A DNA stretch of 64,000 nt from positions 1 through 64,000 of the forward strand of contig CBFHKY010000015.1 in NCBI GenBank assembly GCA_965656525.1, given 5' to 3'. A model generated the notes under the pieces. That model was given only the letters and a program-made list of their open reading frames with translations. It made no database searches and had not been told where the DNA came from. This DNA comes from Pseudomaricurvus sp965656525. Lineage in GTDB: Bacteria > Pseudomonadota > Gammaproteobacteria > Pseudomonadales > Cellvibrionaceae. The translations under genes and the position numbers were made by a program. This document shows positions 16,994-24,968 of this stretch, piece after piece; position 1 is the stretch's first letter, and each line of letters starts with the position of its first letter.

Positions 16994-18355
16994 ATGAACT
17001 CTCAAGATACGACAGCCGAAGCGGTTTTTGTTTTTACCGAGAATGAGCTCTCTCGGGAAATGCTTTATACAGAATTCGAAGCCATTTTAGATGGTTTTAT
17101 CCCTCTTACCGAATTTGCCAACCAGCAAATCCGAGCGGTTTATGTGCGAGTGGTAAAAGGGTTTTATCTCAAAGCGGCCGTTTTTTTTCGGATTGGCTTT
17201 GACAGTCAGGGGCTAGCGGATTCTCGTTGGAATGTGCCCTTAGAGCAGCTGGCTGATATCTCGGCGAAAGGCCCTGATCTTGGTGCGGGCCCGATTCGTT
17301 TGGCGTGTCTGACCCAGTGCGCGATTGCGTGGCATCAACAAAAATTGTGGCAGCCAGAGCAAGAATGCTTTAACAGTATTCGTCTTGCATTAAAACGTAA
17401 CCGCTTAGGTTTGGCTTTTGCCGAGACTGTACCGACTGAGCCTTCTTTACAGGTGCACTCTCAACCCACCTTGAGTTCATCTTTTTCGGCTATCCACCCA
17501 GACAGTGATGAGCAAGGCTCATGGCGAGCGCAAGAAACAGAAGCATTGGCTCGTGATGCCTTATTGCAGAAAGCCGAGACGAAACAATACGTCATGTCAT
17601 TAGCGGATAAGCACCGCAAATCTGTGAATGTACTGAAAAAGAAGCACTTTCAAGAGGTCGAAAATCTACACAATCAGATCCGTAAACTACAGCAACAACT
17701 GGCCGCAGCCATTCAGCAAGCCTCTGAGCTCAGTGAAGAGCGGTTGCTACACCTCGAGAAAATTGAAGGCTTACAGGAATACTTTAATTGCAAGTTGGGA
17801 AATTTAAAAACACTGGACGAAGGCAATTTGCAACAGCTGAAAAGTCAGATGCATGAAGAAAAAACTCAAGCATTGGCACAATTGGAGCGTGAAACGCAAG
17901 CTCAGCTGAAGGAAAAAGACACTGCCATAAGTCAGTTAATCCGTGAGCGTGCTGAGCTAAGCAATGAGGTGTTGGTGTTGAAAGCAGACAATGCTCAATT
18001 ACTCAATGACAGTGGCCAAGGTTATTTGAATAAGTTGCACCAAGCTGGCGTCAGTCTTGGTTCTTTTCAGCTGGGGGCAGGGCATATTACATTGCCAGTA
18101 GACGATGTCCCAATCTTTATGGAAGACAGGGAAGGGTATGTGGCGCAGCGTTGTGGCGTGTCTAAAAGGCATTTTCAGCGCTGGCTGGTGCATTTTCATA
18201 ACCCCAACTGCACTCACAATGTCGGCAGTGATTATAGTTGCCAGCGTGGATTGGTTCGCATCGACCGCCCTGGTCTTTTTGTAGAAGGTACAAGTGACCG
18301 TTGTGAACTGCACAAAGAATATCACACAGCGTTAGCGTCTCAGCGAGTGTCATAA
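16994..18355 (+). CDS. Coiled-coil protein with a C-terminal HTH-like and Cys/His-rich segment
   Basis: 453 residues, no named family recognised. The first ~150 residues are globular, about 180-340 form a long Gln/Glu/Lys coiled coil (LEKIEGLQEYFNCKLGNLKT, TQAQLKEKDTAISQLIRERA), and the last ~100 contain YVAQRCGVSKRHFQRWLVHF, which reads like a helix-turn-helix. Several Cys and His follow (NPNCTHN, DYSCQRG, DRCELHKEYH) that could bind a metal. There is no export signal. It may be a DNA-associated structural or regulatory factor; this is inference. The start is the ATG at 16994. Confidence 0.65.
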   Translation: MNSQDTTAEAVFVFTENELSREMLYTEFEAILDGFIPLTEFANQQIRAVYVRVVKGFYLKAAVFFRIGFDSQGLADSRWNVPLEQLADISAKGPDLGAGPIRLACLTQCAIAWHQQKLWQPEQECFNSIRLALKRNRLGLAFAETVPTEPSLQVHSQPTLSSSFSAIHPDSDEQGSWRAQETEALARDALLQKAETKQYVMSLADKHRKSVNVLKKKHFQEVENLHNQIRKLQQQLAAAIQQASELSEERLLHLEKIEGLQEYFNCKLGNLKTLDEGNLQQLKSQMHEEKTQALAQLERETQAQLKEKDTAISQLIRERAELSNEVLVLKADNAQLLNDSGQGYLNKLHQAGVSLGSFQLGAGHITLPVDDVPIFMEDREGYVAQRCGVSKRHFQRWLVHFHNPNCTHNVGSDYSCQRGLVRIDRPGLFVEGTSDRCELHKEYHTALASQRVS

Positions 18356-18498
18356 GATAAAAAACAGCGCTACGAGCTCTCAATCGGCGTTGTTCATAAT
18401 CCTTACTTGAATATCATTAACGTCTGTTCATAAACTGCAGCTAGGTAAAATTCGCGAAGCGTCGTTGCATCATTCAGCGCCGCATTTGAGCTATTGTT

Positions 18499-19494
18499 GT
18501 GGAAACATTGTTTGTGTATCAAAAGACACCCCCATTTTATGACGATGATTTGGAAATGATCGCTCAAGGCCGTCATTTACTGGCTCTGCCCGCATCTGAT
18601 TTGGCGGCGCTAGCGCCAGCCGAAGAAGTGTTGTTTGAGCCGTTCAGCCGCCGAGGCGTTCGTTTGTTTATTAAGCGTGATGATACGCTTCACCCCGTAC
18701 TTTCCGGTAATAAGCTTTACAAGCTCTGGGGGCATTATCGCGCGGCTGATAATGCTAAATGCCATACGTTGGCTAGCTGTGGTGGTTATTATTCTAATCA
18801 CTTACACGCATTGGCGTATTTGGGGCTCTGTTCTGGGTTTCAAACCATTGGCTACGTGCGTGGCCATAAGCCCAATAGTTTGTCACCTACGTTGTTGGAC
18901 TGTCAGACGTGGGGAATGGAGCTGCGCTTTTTAAGTCGACTTGACTATCGTGTGATCACACAAACAAAACAGGCAGGTATGAATAACGGTGTCTATTTTG
19001 TGCCAGAAGGTGGTGGAGGTGATGCTGGCCAATTAGGTTGCCAAGCATTGGGCGCGTACCTCGCGAAAGTTTTACCTTCACAAGCAACGCTTTGTCTTGC
19101 TGTTGGTACGGGTACGACATTATCTGGTGTGATGTCTGGGTTGCGAAATGGACACTGTCTTGTTCCTGTGCAGGCTTTTTCTGCTTTGAAACTCGGAGAC
19201 AACTTGAGCGAATTTAAAGCTGAAATTTCACCTCACGATTCAGGTTCATTTGCTGCGGAGTTTGATCTAACAGATGAATGGAGTTTTGGCGGCTTTGGTA
19301 AAACTTCTCCAAATTTGCTCACTTTCATGACGCAGTTTGAAACGCAAACTCAGATCCTGCTGGACCCGATCTATACCGGTAAAATGCTTTATGGCTTAAC
19401 AGAGCAGGTCAACTCGGGAATTTGGCCAGAAGGGCATCAACTGGTGGTTTTGCACAGTGGTGGTTTGCAAGGTCGGCGAGGCGTGTTTTTTTAG
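18499..19494 (+). CDS. PLP-dependent enzyme, ACC deaminase / D-cysteine desulfhydrase family
   Basis: 331 residues of the fold-type II tryptophan synthase beta superfamily. The PLP lysine is Lys72 in SGNKLYKL, preceded by FIKRDD, and CGGYYSNHLHALAY and a glycine-rich AVGTGTTLSG phosphate loop follow. Close relatives release ammonia from ACC or sulfide from D-cysteine; which substrate is used here is not determined. It begins at a GTG (18499) with a weak ribosome site; the Met at residue 20 is an alternative. It stands alone, tail to tail with the DUF1853 gene. Confidence 0.83.
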   Translation: METLFVYQKTPPFYDDDLEMIAQGRHLLALPASDLAALAPAEEVLFEPFSRRGVRLFIKRDDTLHPVLSGNKLYKLWGHYRAADNAKCHTLASCGGYYSNHLHALAYLGLCSGFQTIGYVRGHKPNSLSPTLLDCQTWGMELRFLSRLDYRVITQTKQAGMNNGVYFVPEGGGGDAGQLGCQALGAYLAKVLPSQATLCLAVGTGTTLSGVMSGLRNGHCLVPVQAFSALKLGDNLSEFKAEISPHDSGSFAAEFDLTDEWSFGGFGKTSPNLLTFMTQFETQTQILLDPIYTGKMLYGLTEQVNSGIWPEGHQLVVLHSGGLQGRRGVFF

Positions 19495-19587
19495 TTTCCT
19501 AAGATTTACCCCTAGAGTTATGCTGTCCAGTCATCGATTCTCAAAACTCAATGACTGAACAGGGCATTAGATTATTTGTAGCTGTCG

Positions 19588-20667
19588 TTAGTGGGTTTGG
19601 GTAATACGCGGCCAGCCGTCCGGCGTGACAAAATATCGTGTAACTTCGTTGCTTACAGGTTCCTGATCGGCAGCTGCTTGCGGCAAACTCGGCTCTGATT
19701 CGGAGTGATTCGATGGCGGCTCGAAGGCTCTCATCTGTACTATTTGTACAGGGCTGCCACGTGTTTCGGTAAAGTGCTGGTCTACGGCCATGACTAGCTG
19801 CTCTAAGGTGAGGCAATCTTTTGTTGTGCTAACAATAGGCGCCAACCACTGGGAGCGACTCAAAAGCAACCAGCATTGATCAGTGATTCCATTATTATTT
19901 AAGGGTGTGAAGTCGGTGGGTTTTTCTCTGTCTTTCAGGCGGGGAATATCGCTCTGGTGCAACCAAAACCCCTTTTCATGCTGTGGGTTTAATAAGTCTG
20001 CAAACGGTACAACAAAGTGAGGGTCAGTAAGCGGATAAAACAGACGTCCGCGAGTAATAAGCTGCGTATTCAATTGTTGCCAGTGCCAATGATCAGGTAA
20101 GCCCAGTGAATGATAGTCGTGACGCCCCAATTGGTGTGCTTCGACGTGATGCCACTTTTTACTGAGCTTGTCCTGCGTGTTTGGGCCGTACCAGTCATCA
20201 GGCAGAGAAGTTGGTAAATCCATACCCCCGTCGTTGTGTACTCCCAAGTAAAATTTCACCGCCAGCTCATAATGGGTCAGCGCGGCCTCATCGGCCTGCC
20301 AGCTCAATGCATCTACTTCACCTAGAGTGCGATTTTCGCCATTGATGACATGATTAAAAACGTATTCCCGCTGCAATGGGTTGTGCTGTAGCCACCAGAA
20401 TTGCCAATAATGTTCAAACAAAAAACCCAGTCGCCGATGAGGAAAGCCCTCAAACCATGCCAGAAGCGGCTCAGGGTTCTTTTCCAGTTGCAGTAAGGTT
20501 TCAATGGCGTGCTGATTGTCGTGAGCGTTGTCGATATTGCCGGGGGAGCGCATCAAATCTGGGCCACAGACACACCACGCCAGTTCTCGTACGCGGGGAT
20601 TTTGAAGTTTTCGCCATAACCACGAGTCGGATTGTAGTGGAAATGTGATGTTTAGAGGGTATGACAA
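19588..20667 (-). CDS. DUF1853 family protein (PD-(D/E)XK-like)
   Basis: 359 residues that match the DUF1853 family. RTLGEVDAL followed by HYELAVKFYLG provides the D...ExK spacing of a PD-(D/E)XK nuclease-like core around residues 115-145, but no enzyme activity is established. It starts with TTG at 20667 after GGAG with 7-nt spacing (frame MSYPLNITFPLQSD). It is divergent from nadK, sharing a 75-bp promoter region. Confidence 0.82.
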   Translation of the reverse strand: MSYPLNITFPLQSDSWLWRKLQNPRVRELAWCVCGPDLMRSPGNIDNAHDNQHAIETLLQLEKNPEPLLAWFEGFPHRRLGFLFEHYWQFWWLQHNPLQREYVFNHVINGENRTLGEVDALSWQADEAALTHYELAVKFYLGVHNDGGMDLPTSLPDDWYGPNTQDKLSKKWHHVEAHQLGRHDYHSLGLPDHWHWQQLNTQLITRGRLFYPLTDPHFVVPFADLLNPQHEKGFWLHQSDIPRLKDREKPTDFTPLNNNGITDQCWLLLSRSQWLAPIVSTTKDCLTLEQLVMAVDQHFTETRGSPVQIVQMRAFEPPSNHSESEPSLPQAAADQEPVSNEVTRYFVTPDGWPRITQTH

Positions 20668-20742
20668 AAGGTTGCTCCTGACGCTGAAACACTAAGTCGT
20701 TATAATAACCGCCTTTGATGCCTTAAGGATAACCTATCCATC

Positions 20743-21624
20743 ATGTCTGAATTCAGCCGTATCGGTTTAATCGGTCGCCCTGGCAGTGATCGTGCCTTAC
20801 ACACCTTGGAACGATTGATTCAGTACTTACTGAGTATTGGCGTGGACGTGGTGCTTGAAGAAGCAACAGCCATGACAGTAAAAGACCACAGTTTACAGGT
20901 GGCCAACCACGATACACTTGGCAAAACGTGTGATCTAGTGATTGTTGTGGGTGGTGATGGCAGTCTCTTAGGTGCCGCTAGAGCACTGGCCAAGCACAAG
21001 GTTCCCTTGTTAGGCGTCAATCGTGGTCGCCTAGGCTTCCTAACGGATATTACCCCAAACGATGTTGAGCAGCGAGTTGCTGAAGTGCTTAAAGGGCACT
21101 ACATGATGGAATCTCGCTTCTTGTTGGAGTCCAACGTATTGCGCGGCGGTGCTTTACAGGGCGGGGGGGAAGCTCTGAATGATGTGGTCATCCACCCTGG
21201 TCGTTTTATTCGTATGATCGAGCTTGAGCTATACATTGATGGTCAGTTTGTTTACAGCTTGCGCTCCGACGGCTTAATCGTCTCGACACCTACGGGTTCT
21301 ACGGCCTATGCTTTAAGTGGTGGCGGCCCAATTATGCACCCTAAATTAGATGCTATTGTGATTGTTCCCATGAATCCACACACATTGAGCAGTCGTCCTA
21401 TTGTGGTGGATGGCAACAGCGAAATTAAAATTTTAGTAGGGGAACACAATACGGCACACCCTCACGTAACATGTGACGGGCAAAGTCATGTGGTGACTAA
21501 TCCTGGAGATGAAATCCATATTCATAAAATCCCTCACAAACTCCACTTGATTCACCCTTTGAACCATAATTTCTATGAAACCTGCCGTACTAAATTGGGT
21601 TGGGGCAGCCATCTAGGCGAATAA
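20743..21624 (+). CDS. nadK: NAD kinase
   Basis: Phosphorylates NAD+ to NADP+. The 293 residues include the GGDG motif (70-73) with the catalytic Asp72, LLGVNRGRLGFLTD and the NAD-binding TPTGSTAYALSGGGP. Length and motifs match gammaproteobacterial NadK. It leads a run of plus-strand genes (phosphoesterase, rhomboid, yeaC, DUF2797, pepN) in the order known around nadK and pepN in Pseudomonas. Confidence 0.97.
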   Translation: MSEFSRIGLIGRPGSDRALHTLERLIQYLLSIGVDVVLEEATAMTVKDHSLQVANHDTLGKTCDLVIVVGGDGSLLGAARALAKHKVPLLGVNRGRLGFLTDITPNDVEQRVAEVLKGHYMMESRFLLESNVLRGGALQGGGEALNDVVIHPGRFIRMIELELYIDGQFVYSLRSDGLIVSTPTGSTAYALSGGGPIMHPKLDAIVIVPMNPHTLSSRPIVVDGNSEIKILVGEHNTAHPHVTCDGQSHVVTNPGDEIHIHKIPHKLHLIHPLNHNFYETCRTKLGWGSHLGE

Positions 21625-21703
21625 TGGGATGATACGAGGGTCATGGATCTTGCTTTTCATGGCTCGGGTTTACAAGTGATTGAGCTGAGAAGTCTTAGTG
21701 AGT

Positions 21704-22723
21704 ATGTCGAACGATTTTGTAGCGGTTGATCTTGTTGGTGACGTACACGGTTGCTGCGAGGCTTTAGAGCGCCTTTTAAGAAAGTTGGGCTATCGGCAGC
21801 AGCGTGGTGTGTACACCCACCCAGAAGCTAGACAGGTGATTTTTGTCGGAGATTTATTAGATCGCGGCCCCAAAATTCGTGAAACAGTGGCGTTAGTCAA
21901 ACGCATGTGCGAAGTGGGTTCAGCCAGGATGATTTTGGGTAACCATGAATACAATGCGCTGCGATACGCACAAGGGTGTCGTGAATTCATCAAGCACGGC
22001 GAAAGCCTAGATATTCCAGACAGGGTTAAACAGCTGATGAGCGAGACGCTGAATCAGTTTACCGGCCATCTATCCGAGTGGGATGACATGATGCACTGGC
22101 TGTCGAGTTTGCCCTTATTTATCGAGCACGCGCATTTTCGTGTAGTCCATGCGTGTTGGGATCAATCTTTTATCGATGCCTATCGTCACGTCTATGCCAG
22201 CACAGCGTTAACCCCAGAATTTCTTGCCGCCGCGAAACAATCTGGTTCGTTCGAAGCCAGAATGGTGGATCGCCTTACCCGCGGTACCAACATTCCCTTA
22301 CCAGAGGGAATGGCCATGGAAGGAAAGGACGGCTTTGTGCGCCGCTTCTTTCGCACGAAGTTCTGGGCTTTATCCCCCAAAACTTATGGTGATGTTGTGT
22401 TTCAGCCTGACCCACTACCTTACGATTTGCACGAGCAGCCCATCCATGACGATCACCACAGCGATTTAATTTTTTACGATAGCCATGAAGTCCCAGTCTT
22501 TTTTGGGCACTATTGGCTGTCAGGACGTCCTGAACCTTTGCGCAAAAACATTGCGTGCTTGGATTACAGTGCCGTGAATGATGGTCGCATGACCGCCTAC
22601 CGCTTTAATGGCGAAACAGCCCTGAATAAAGATCATTTTGTCTGGGTGTATCAAAATCCTCATTTTGTGACTGAACACGATGATGTGGAACCGTTAACGC
22701 CATCCAATAAGGGGCAATCGTGA
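21704..22723 (+). CDS. Calcineurin-like metallophosphoesterase
   Basis: 339 residues with the phosphoesterase metal motifs DVHG (about residue 15), GDLLDRG and GNHEY, followed by the later motifs VVHACWD and GHYWL. It belongs to the PrpE/ApaH-like group that cleaves phosphomonoesters or diadenosine tetraphosphate; the true substrate is unknown. The ATG at 21704 is preferred over a GTG six bases upstream. The stop overlaps the start of the rhomboid gene by 4 bp (GTGA). Confidence 0.88.
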   Translation: MSNDFVAVDLVGDVHGCCEALERLLRKLGYRQQRGVYTHPEARQVIFVGDLLDRGPKIRETVALVKRMCEVGSARMILGNHEYNALRYAQGCREFIKHGESLDIPDRVKQLMSETLNQFTGHLSEWDDMMHWLSSLPLFIEHAHFRVVHACWDQSFIDAYRHVYASTALTPEFLAAAKQSGSFEARMVDRLTRGTNIPLPEGMAMEGKDGFVRRFFRTKFWALSPKTYGDVVFQPDPLPYDLHEQPIHDDHHSDLIFYDSHEVPVFFGHYWLSGRPEPLRKNIACLDYSAVNDGRMTAYRFNGETALNKDHFVWVYQNPHFVTEHDDVEPLTPSNKGQS

Positions 22724-23637
22724 ACGATTGGTTCGCCGTGAAAACCTTTCCGCTAGACGTTAATTTACAGCCTGTACTGGCTTTATTGCAGCAAAATAAT
22801 TTAGCTTGCCGGGTCACAGAAGAGCCCAGCGGCCAATGCCTTTGGGTATCGCAAGCGAACGCGGTAGAAGATCTTAAGGCTTGGCTTACACAACCAGAGA
22901 TTGTGGAGTGGCTTCACAATCAGGAAGGCTCGGCTCCGAGCTCTGAAGCATCGTTACTGCCAAATATGGGGCAGAACGGCTTCGCGCTACTGCGGTTGTT
23001 ATGGCGCTATCCGATCACTTTACTGACCTTAATACTCGGATTATGCGGCGCAGCGTTGGTGCACTGGGATACGCAAGGTACCTACTTGGCTTGGTTGACT
23101 TATCAACCCATAGAGGTAGTTGGCTCACAGTTGCGTTTGTATGATGCCCAAGCCGGGTGGCAATTAGGCCAGTATTGGCGTTTTATCACCCCCATATTTT
23201 TGCACTTTGATATTCTTCATATCACCTTTAATGCTCTGTGGATCTGGGAGTTTGGTCGTAGAATTGAAACCCGTTTTGGCCATTTCACGTTACTCAGCTC
23301 GATCGTTGCTATCGGTGTGATCAGCAATAGCGCACAGTATTGGTGGTCTGGGCCAACCCTCTTTGGAGGGCTCTCCGGTGTGCTGTACGGTTTGCTTGGC
23401 ATTCTTTGGATCAGCCATCGACTGCGTCCTCATCCGGCGACCGATCTTCCCAAAGGAATAGTGATCTTTATGCTGCTATGGATGGCCCTGTGTATGACCG
23501 GTACAGTGACTGCATTATTTGGAATGGGCATTGCCAACGGGGCTCATTTTGGTGGTTTTTTAGCGGGGGTGCTGATCGCTTATCTTTTTTATGCGTGGGA
23601 CACGTTGTGGCCCAAGCGAACCGACTCATCTTTGTAG
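22720..23637 (+). CDS. GlpG-like rhomboid family intramembrane serine protease
   Basis: 305 residues. A cytoplasmic N-terminal domain (1-70, WFAVKTFPLDVNLQPVLALLQ, similar in place to the GlpG N-domain) is followed by about six membrane helices. The catalytic serine is Ser219 in GGLSGVLYGLLG, the histidine His276 in GAHFGGFLAG, and the HITFNALWIWEFGRRIE segment matches the rhomboid L1/TM2 region. It cleaves membrane proteins within or next to the bilayer; substrates are unknown. The GTG start overlaps the previous stop. Confidence 0.92.
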   Translation: MNDWFAVKTFPLDVNLQPVLALLQQNNLACRVTEEPSGQCLWVSQANAVEDLKAWLTQPEIVEWLHNQEGSAPSSEASLLPNMGQNGFALLRLLWRYPITLLTLILGLCGAALVHWDTQGTYLAWLTYQPIEVVGSQLRLYDAQAGWQLGQYWRFITPIFLHFDILHITFNALWIWEFGRRIETRFGHFTLLSSIVAIGVISNSAQYWWSGPTLFGGLSGVLYGLLGILWISHRLRPHPATDLPKGIVIFMLLWMALCMTGTVTALFGMGIANGAHFGGFLAGVLIAYLFYAWDTLWPKRTDSSL

Positions 23638-23737
23638 CGAGCGAGCAAAAACGAGCTGAGAGAGTCATCTTCTCGGTATCTTCGTCACGTAATAGATGAT
23701 GTATTTTTATTTGTAAACCTGACTAGGTGTGATTTTT

Positions 23738-24019
23738 ATGACTTCAACTTCTGCTGATCATTTCGATGCCTTAATTAACGCCATTACTCCAGAAGCTTAT
23801 GAAAACCTTAGAAATGCGGTTGCCATTGGAAAATGGCCTGATGGACGAGTGGTTTCGCCAGAACAAAAAGAAAACTGTATGCAAGCCATCATTGCTTACG
23901 AGCGTAAACATGTTCCACTGGAAGAACGCACTGGCTATGTTCCTCCAAAATCTCACTCCCACTGCGGTGGTGAAGGGGAAATCTCTGAACCCGAAGATAA
24001 ACCTCTAAAATGGCAGTAA
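23738..24019 (+). CDS. yeaC: YeaC-like DUF1315 family protein
   Basis: 93 residues: ITPEAYENLRNAVAIGKWPDGRVVSPEQKENCMQAIIAYE is the DUF1315 core, followed by a short His/Cys-containing tail (KSHSHCGG). The function is unknown. The ATG at 23738 lies 8 nt after AGGTG and is preferred to the GTG at 23729. It stands 7 bp before the DUF2797 gene, so the two are co-transcribed. Confidence 0.88.
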   Translation: MTSTSADHFDALINAITPEAYENLRNAVAIGKWPDGRVVSPEQKENCMQAIIAYERKHVPLEERTGYVPPKSHSHCGGEGEISEPEDKPLKWQ

Positions 24020-24026
24020 CGCGTTC

Positions 24027-24878
24027 ATGACATGGCAATTATTGGCTTCTGGCCATATTCGAAAAATGAAAACAGAGCACAGTCAGCCAATACGCTATCA
24101 GCTTCCACTGGATAGCCAGCTGTGCGATATGAACTCGTTAATTGGCACTCAAATTAAGTTGGCGCACACCGGTGATATTCACTGCGTGCATTGTGGCCGA
24201 AAAACCAAAAAGAGTTTCAGTCAGGGTTTTTGTTACCCCTGTTTTCAAAAACTGGCGCAGTGTGACAGCTGCATCATGAGCCCTGAGAAATGTCATTACG
24301 ATGCAGGTACCTGTCGAGATCCTGAGTGGGCTGACGAATTTTGTATGACCGATCACATCGTTTATTTGGCAAATTCTTCTGGTGTTAAAGTAGGAATCAC
24401 CCGCGTTAATCAAGTGCCAACTCGATGGATGGACCAAGGGGCTATACAAGCGCTACCTATTATTCGTGTAGCGACACGCAAGCTCAGTGGCTTGGTAGAA
24501 ACCCTTCTAAAAAATCAAGTGGCCGATAAAACCAATTGGCGGGCAATGTTAAAAGGTGATGTGGACTTCCTGCATTTACCGTCGATTCGAGATGAAATCC
24601 TAGACAACGCCTGGAATGAAATCACCGTATTGCAGAAACAATATGGGTTGCAAGCTATACAGTTGATTGATGACGGTGATGAATATGAATTTCAGTACCC
24701 AGTTGAGAGTCATCCTAAAAAAGTGGTGAGTTTTAACTTTGATAAAACGCCCGTGGTCGAAGGGCGATTGCAGGGCATTAAAGGTCAGTATTTAATATTG
24801 GATACGGGTGTTATTAATTTAAGAAAGTTCGGCGCTTACCACATCGACCTTTATCAATCCGAAGAATCACTGGCATAA
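24027..24878 (+). CDS. DUF2797 family protein with Cys-rich zinc-finger-like region
   Basis: 283 residues. Between about 47 and 103 there are paired cysteines (CVHC, CYPC, CDSC, CHYDAGTC) that probably bind zinc. They are followed by IVYLANSSGVKVGITRVNQVPTRWMDQGA, which resembles the core of GIY-YIG nuclease folds. DUF2797 has no proven activity. It sits between yeaC and pepN, a linkage found in Pseudomonas too. Met1 at 24027 is used; Met14 is possible. Confidence 0.83.
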   Translation: MTWQLLASGHIRKMKTEHSQPIRYQLPLDSQLCDMNSLIGTQIKLAHTGDIHCVHCGRKTKKSFSQGFCYPCFQKLAQCDSCIMSPEKCHYDAGTCRDPEWADEFCMTDHIVYLANSSGVKVGITRVNQVPTRWMDQGAIQALPIIRVATRKLSGLVETLLKNQVADKTNWRAMLKGDVDFLHLPSIRDEILDNAWNEITVLQKQYGLQAIQLIDDGDEYEFQYPVESHPKKVVSFNFDKTPVVEGRLQGIKGQYLILDTGVINLRKFGAYHIDLYQSEESLA

Positions 24879-24968
24879 CGCTGATCCGTATTTACGTTGC
24901 TTACACAGACGACAATCGTGGTGAGCTGAATCCACACCACGTAACACTCAAACGAAACAGAGGCAATT

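Noticed and set aside
16772..17005. 77-codon minus-strand frame between the ZIP gene and the coiled-coil gene
   Set aside because: No good ribosome site, overlaps the start of the coiled-coil gene, and composition does not look like protein.
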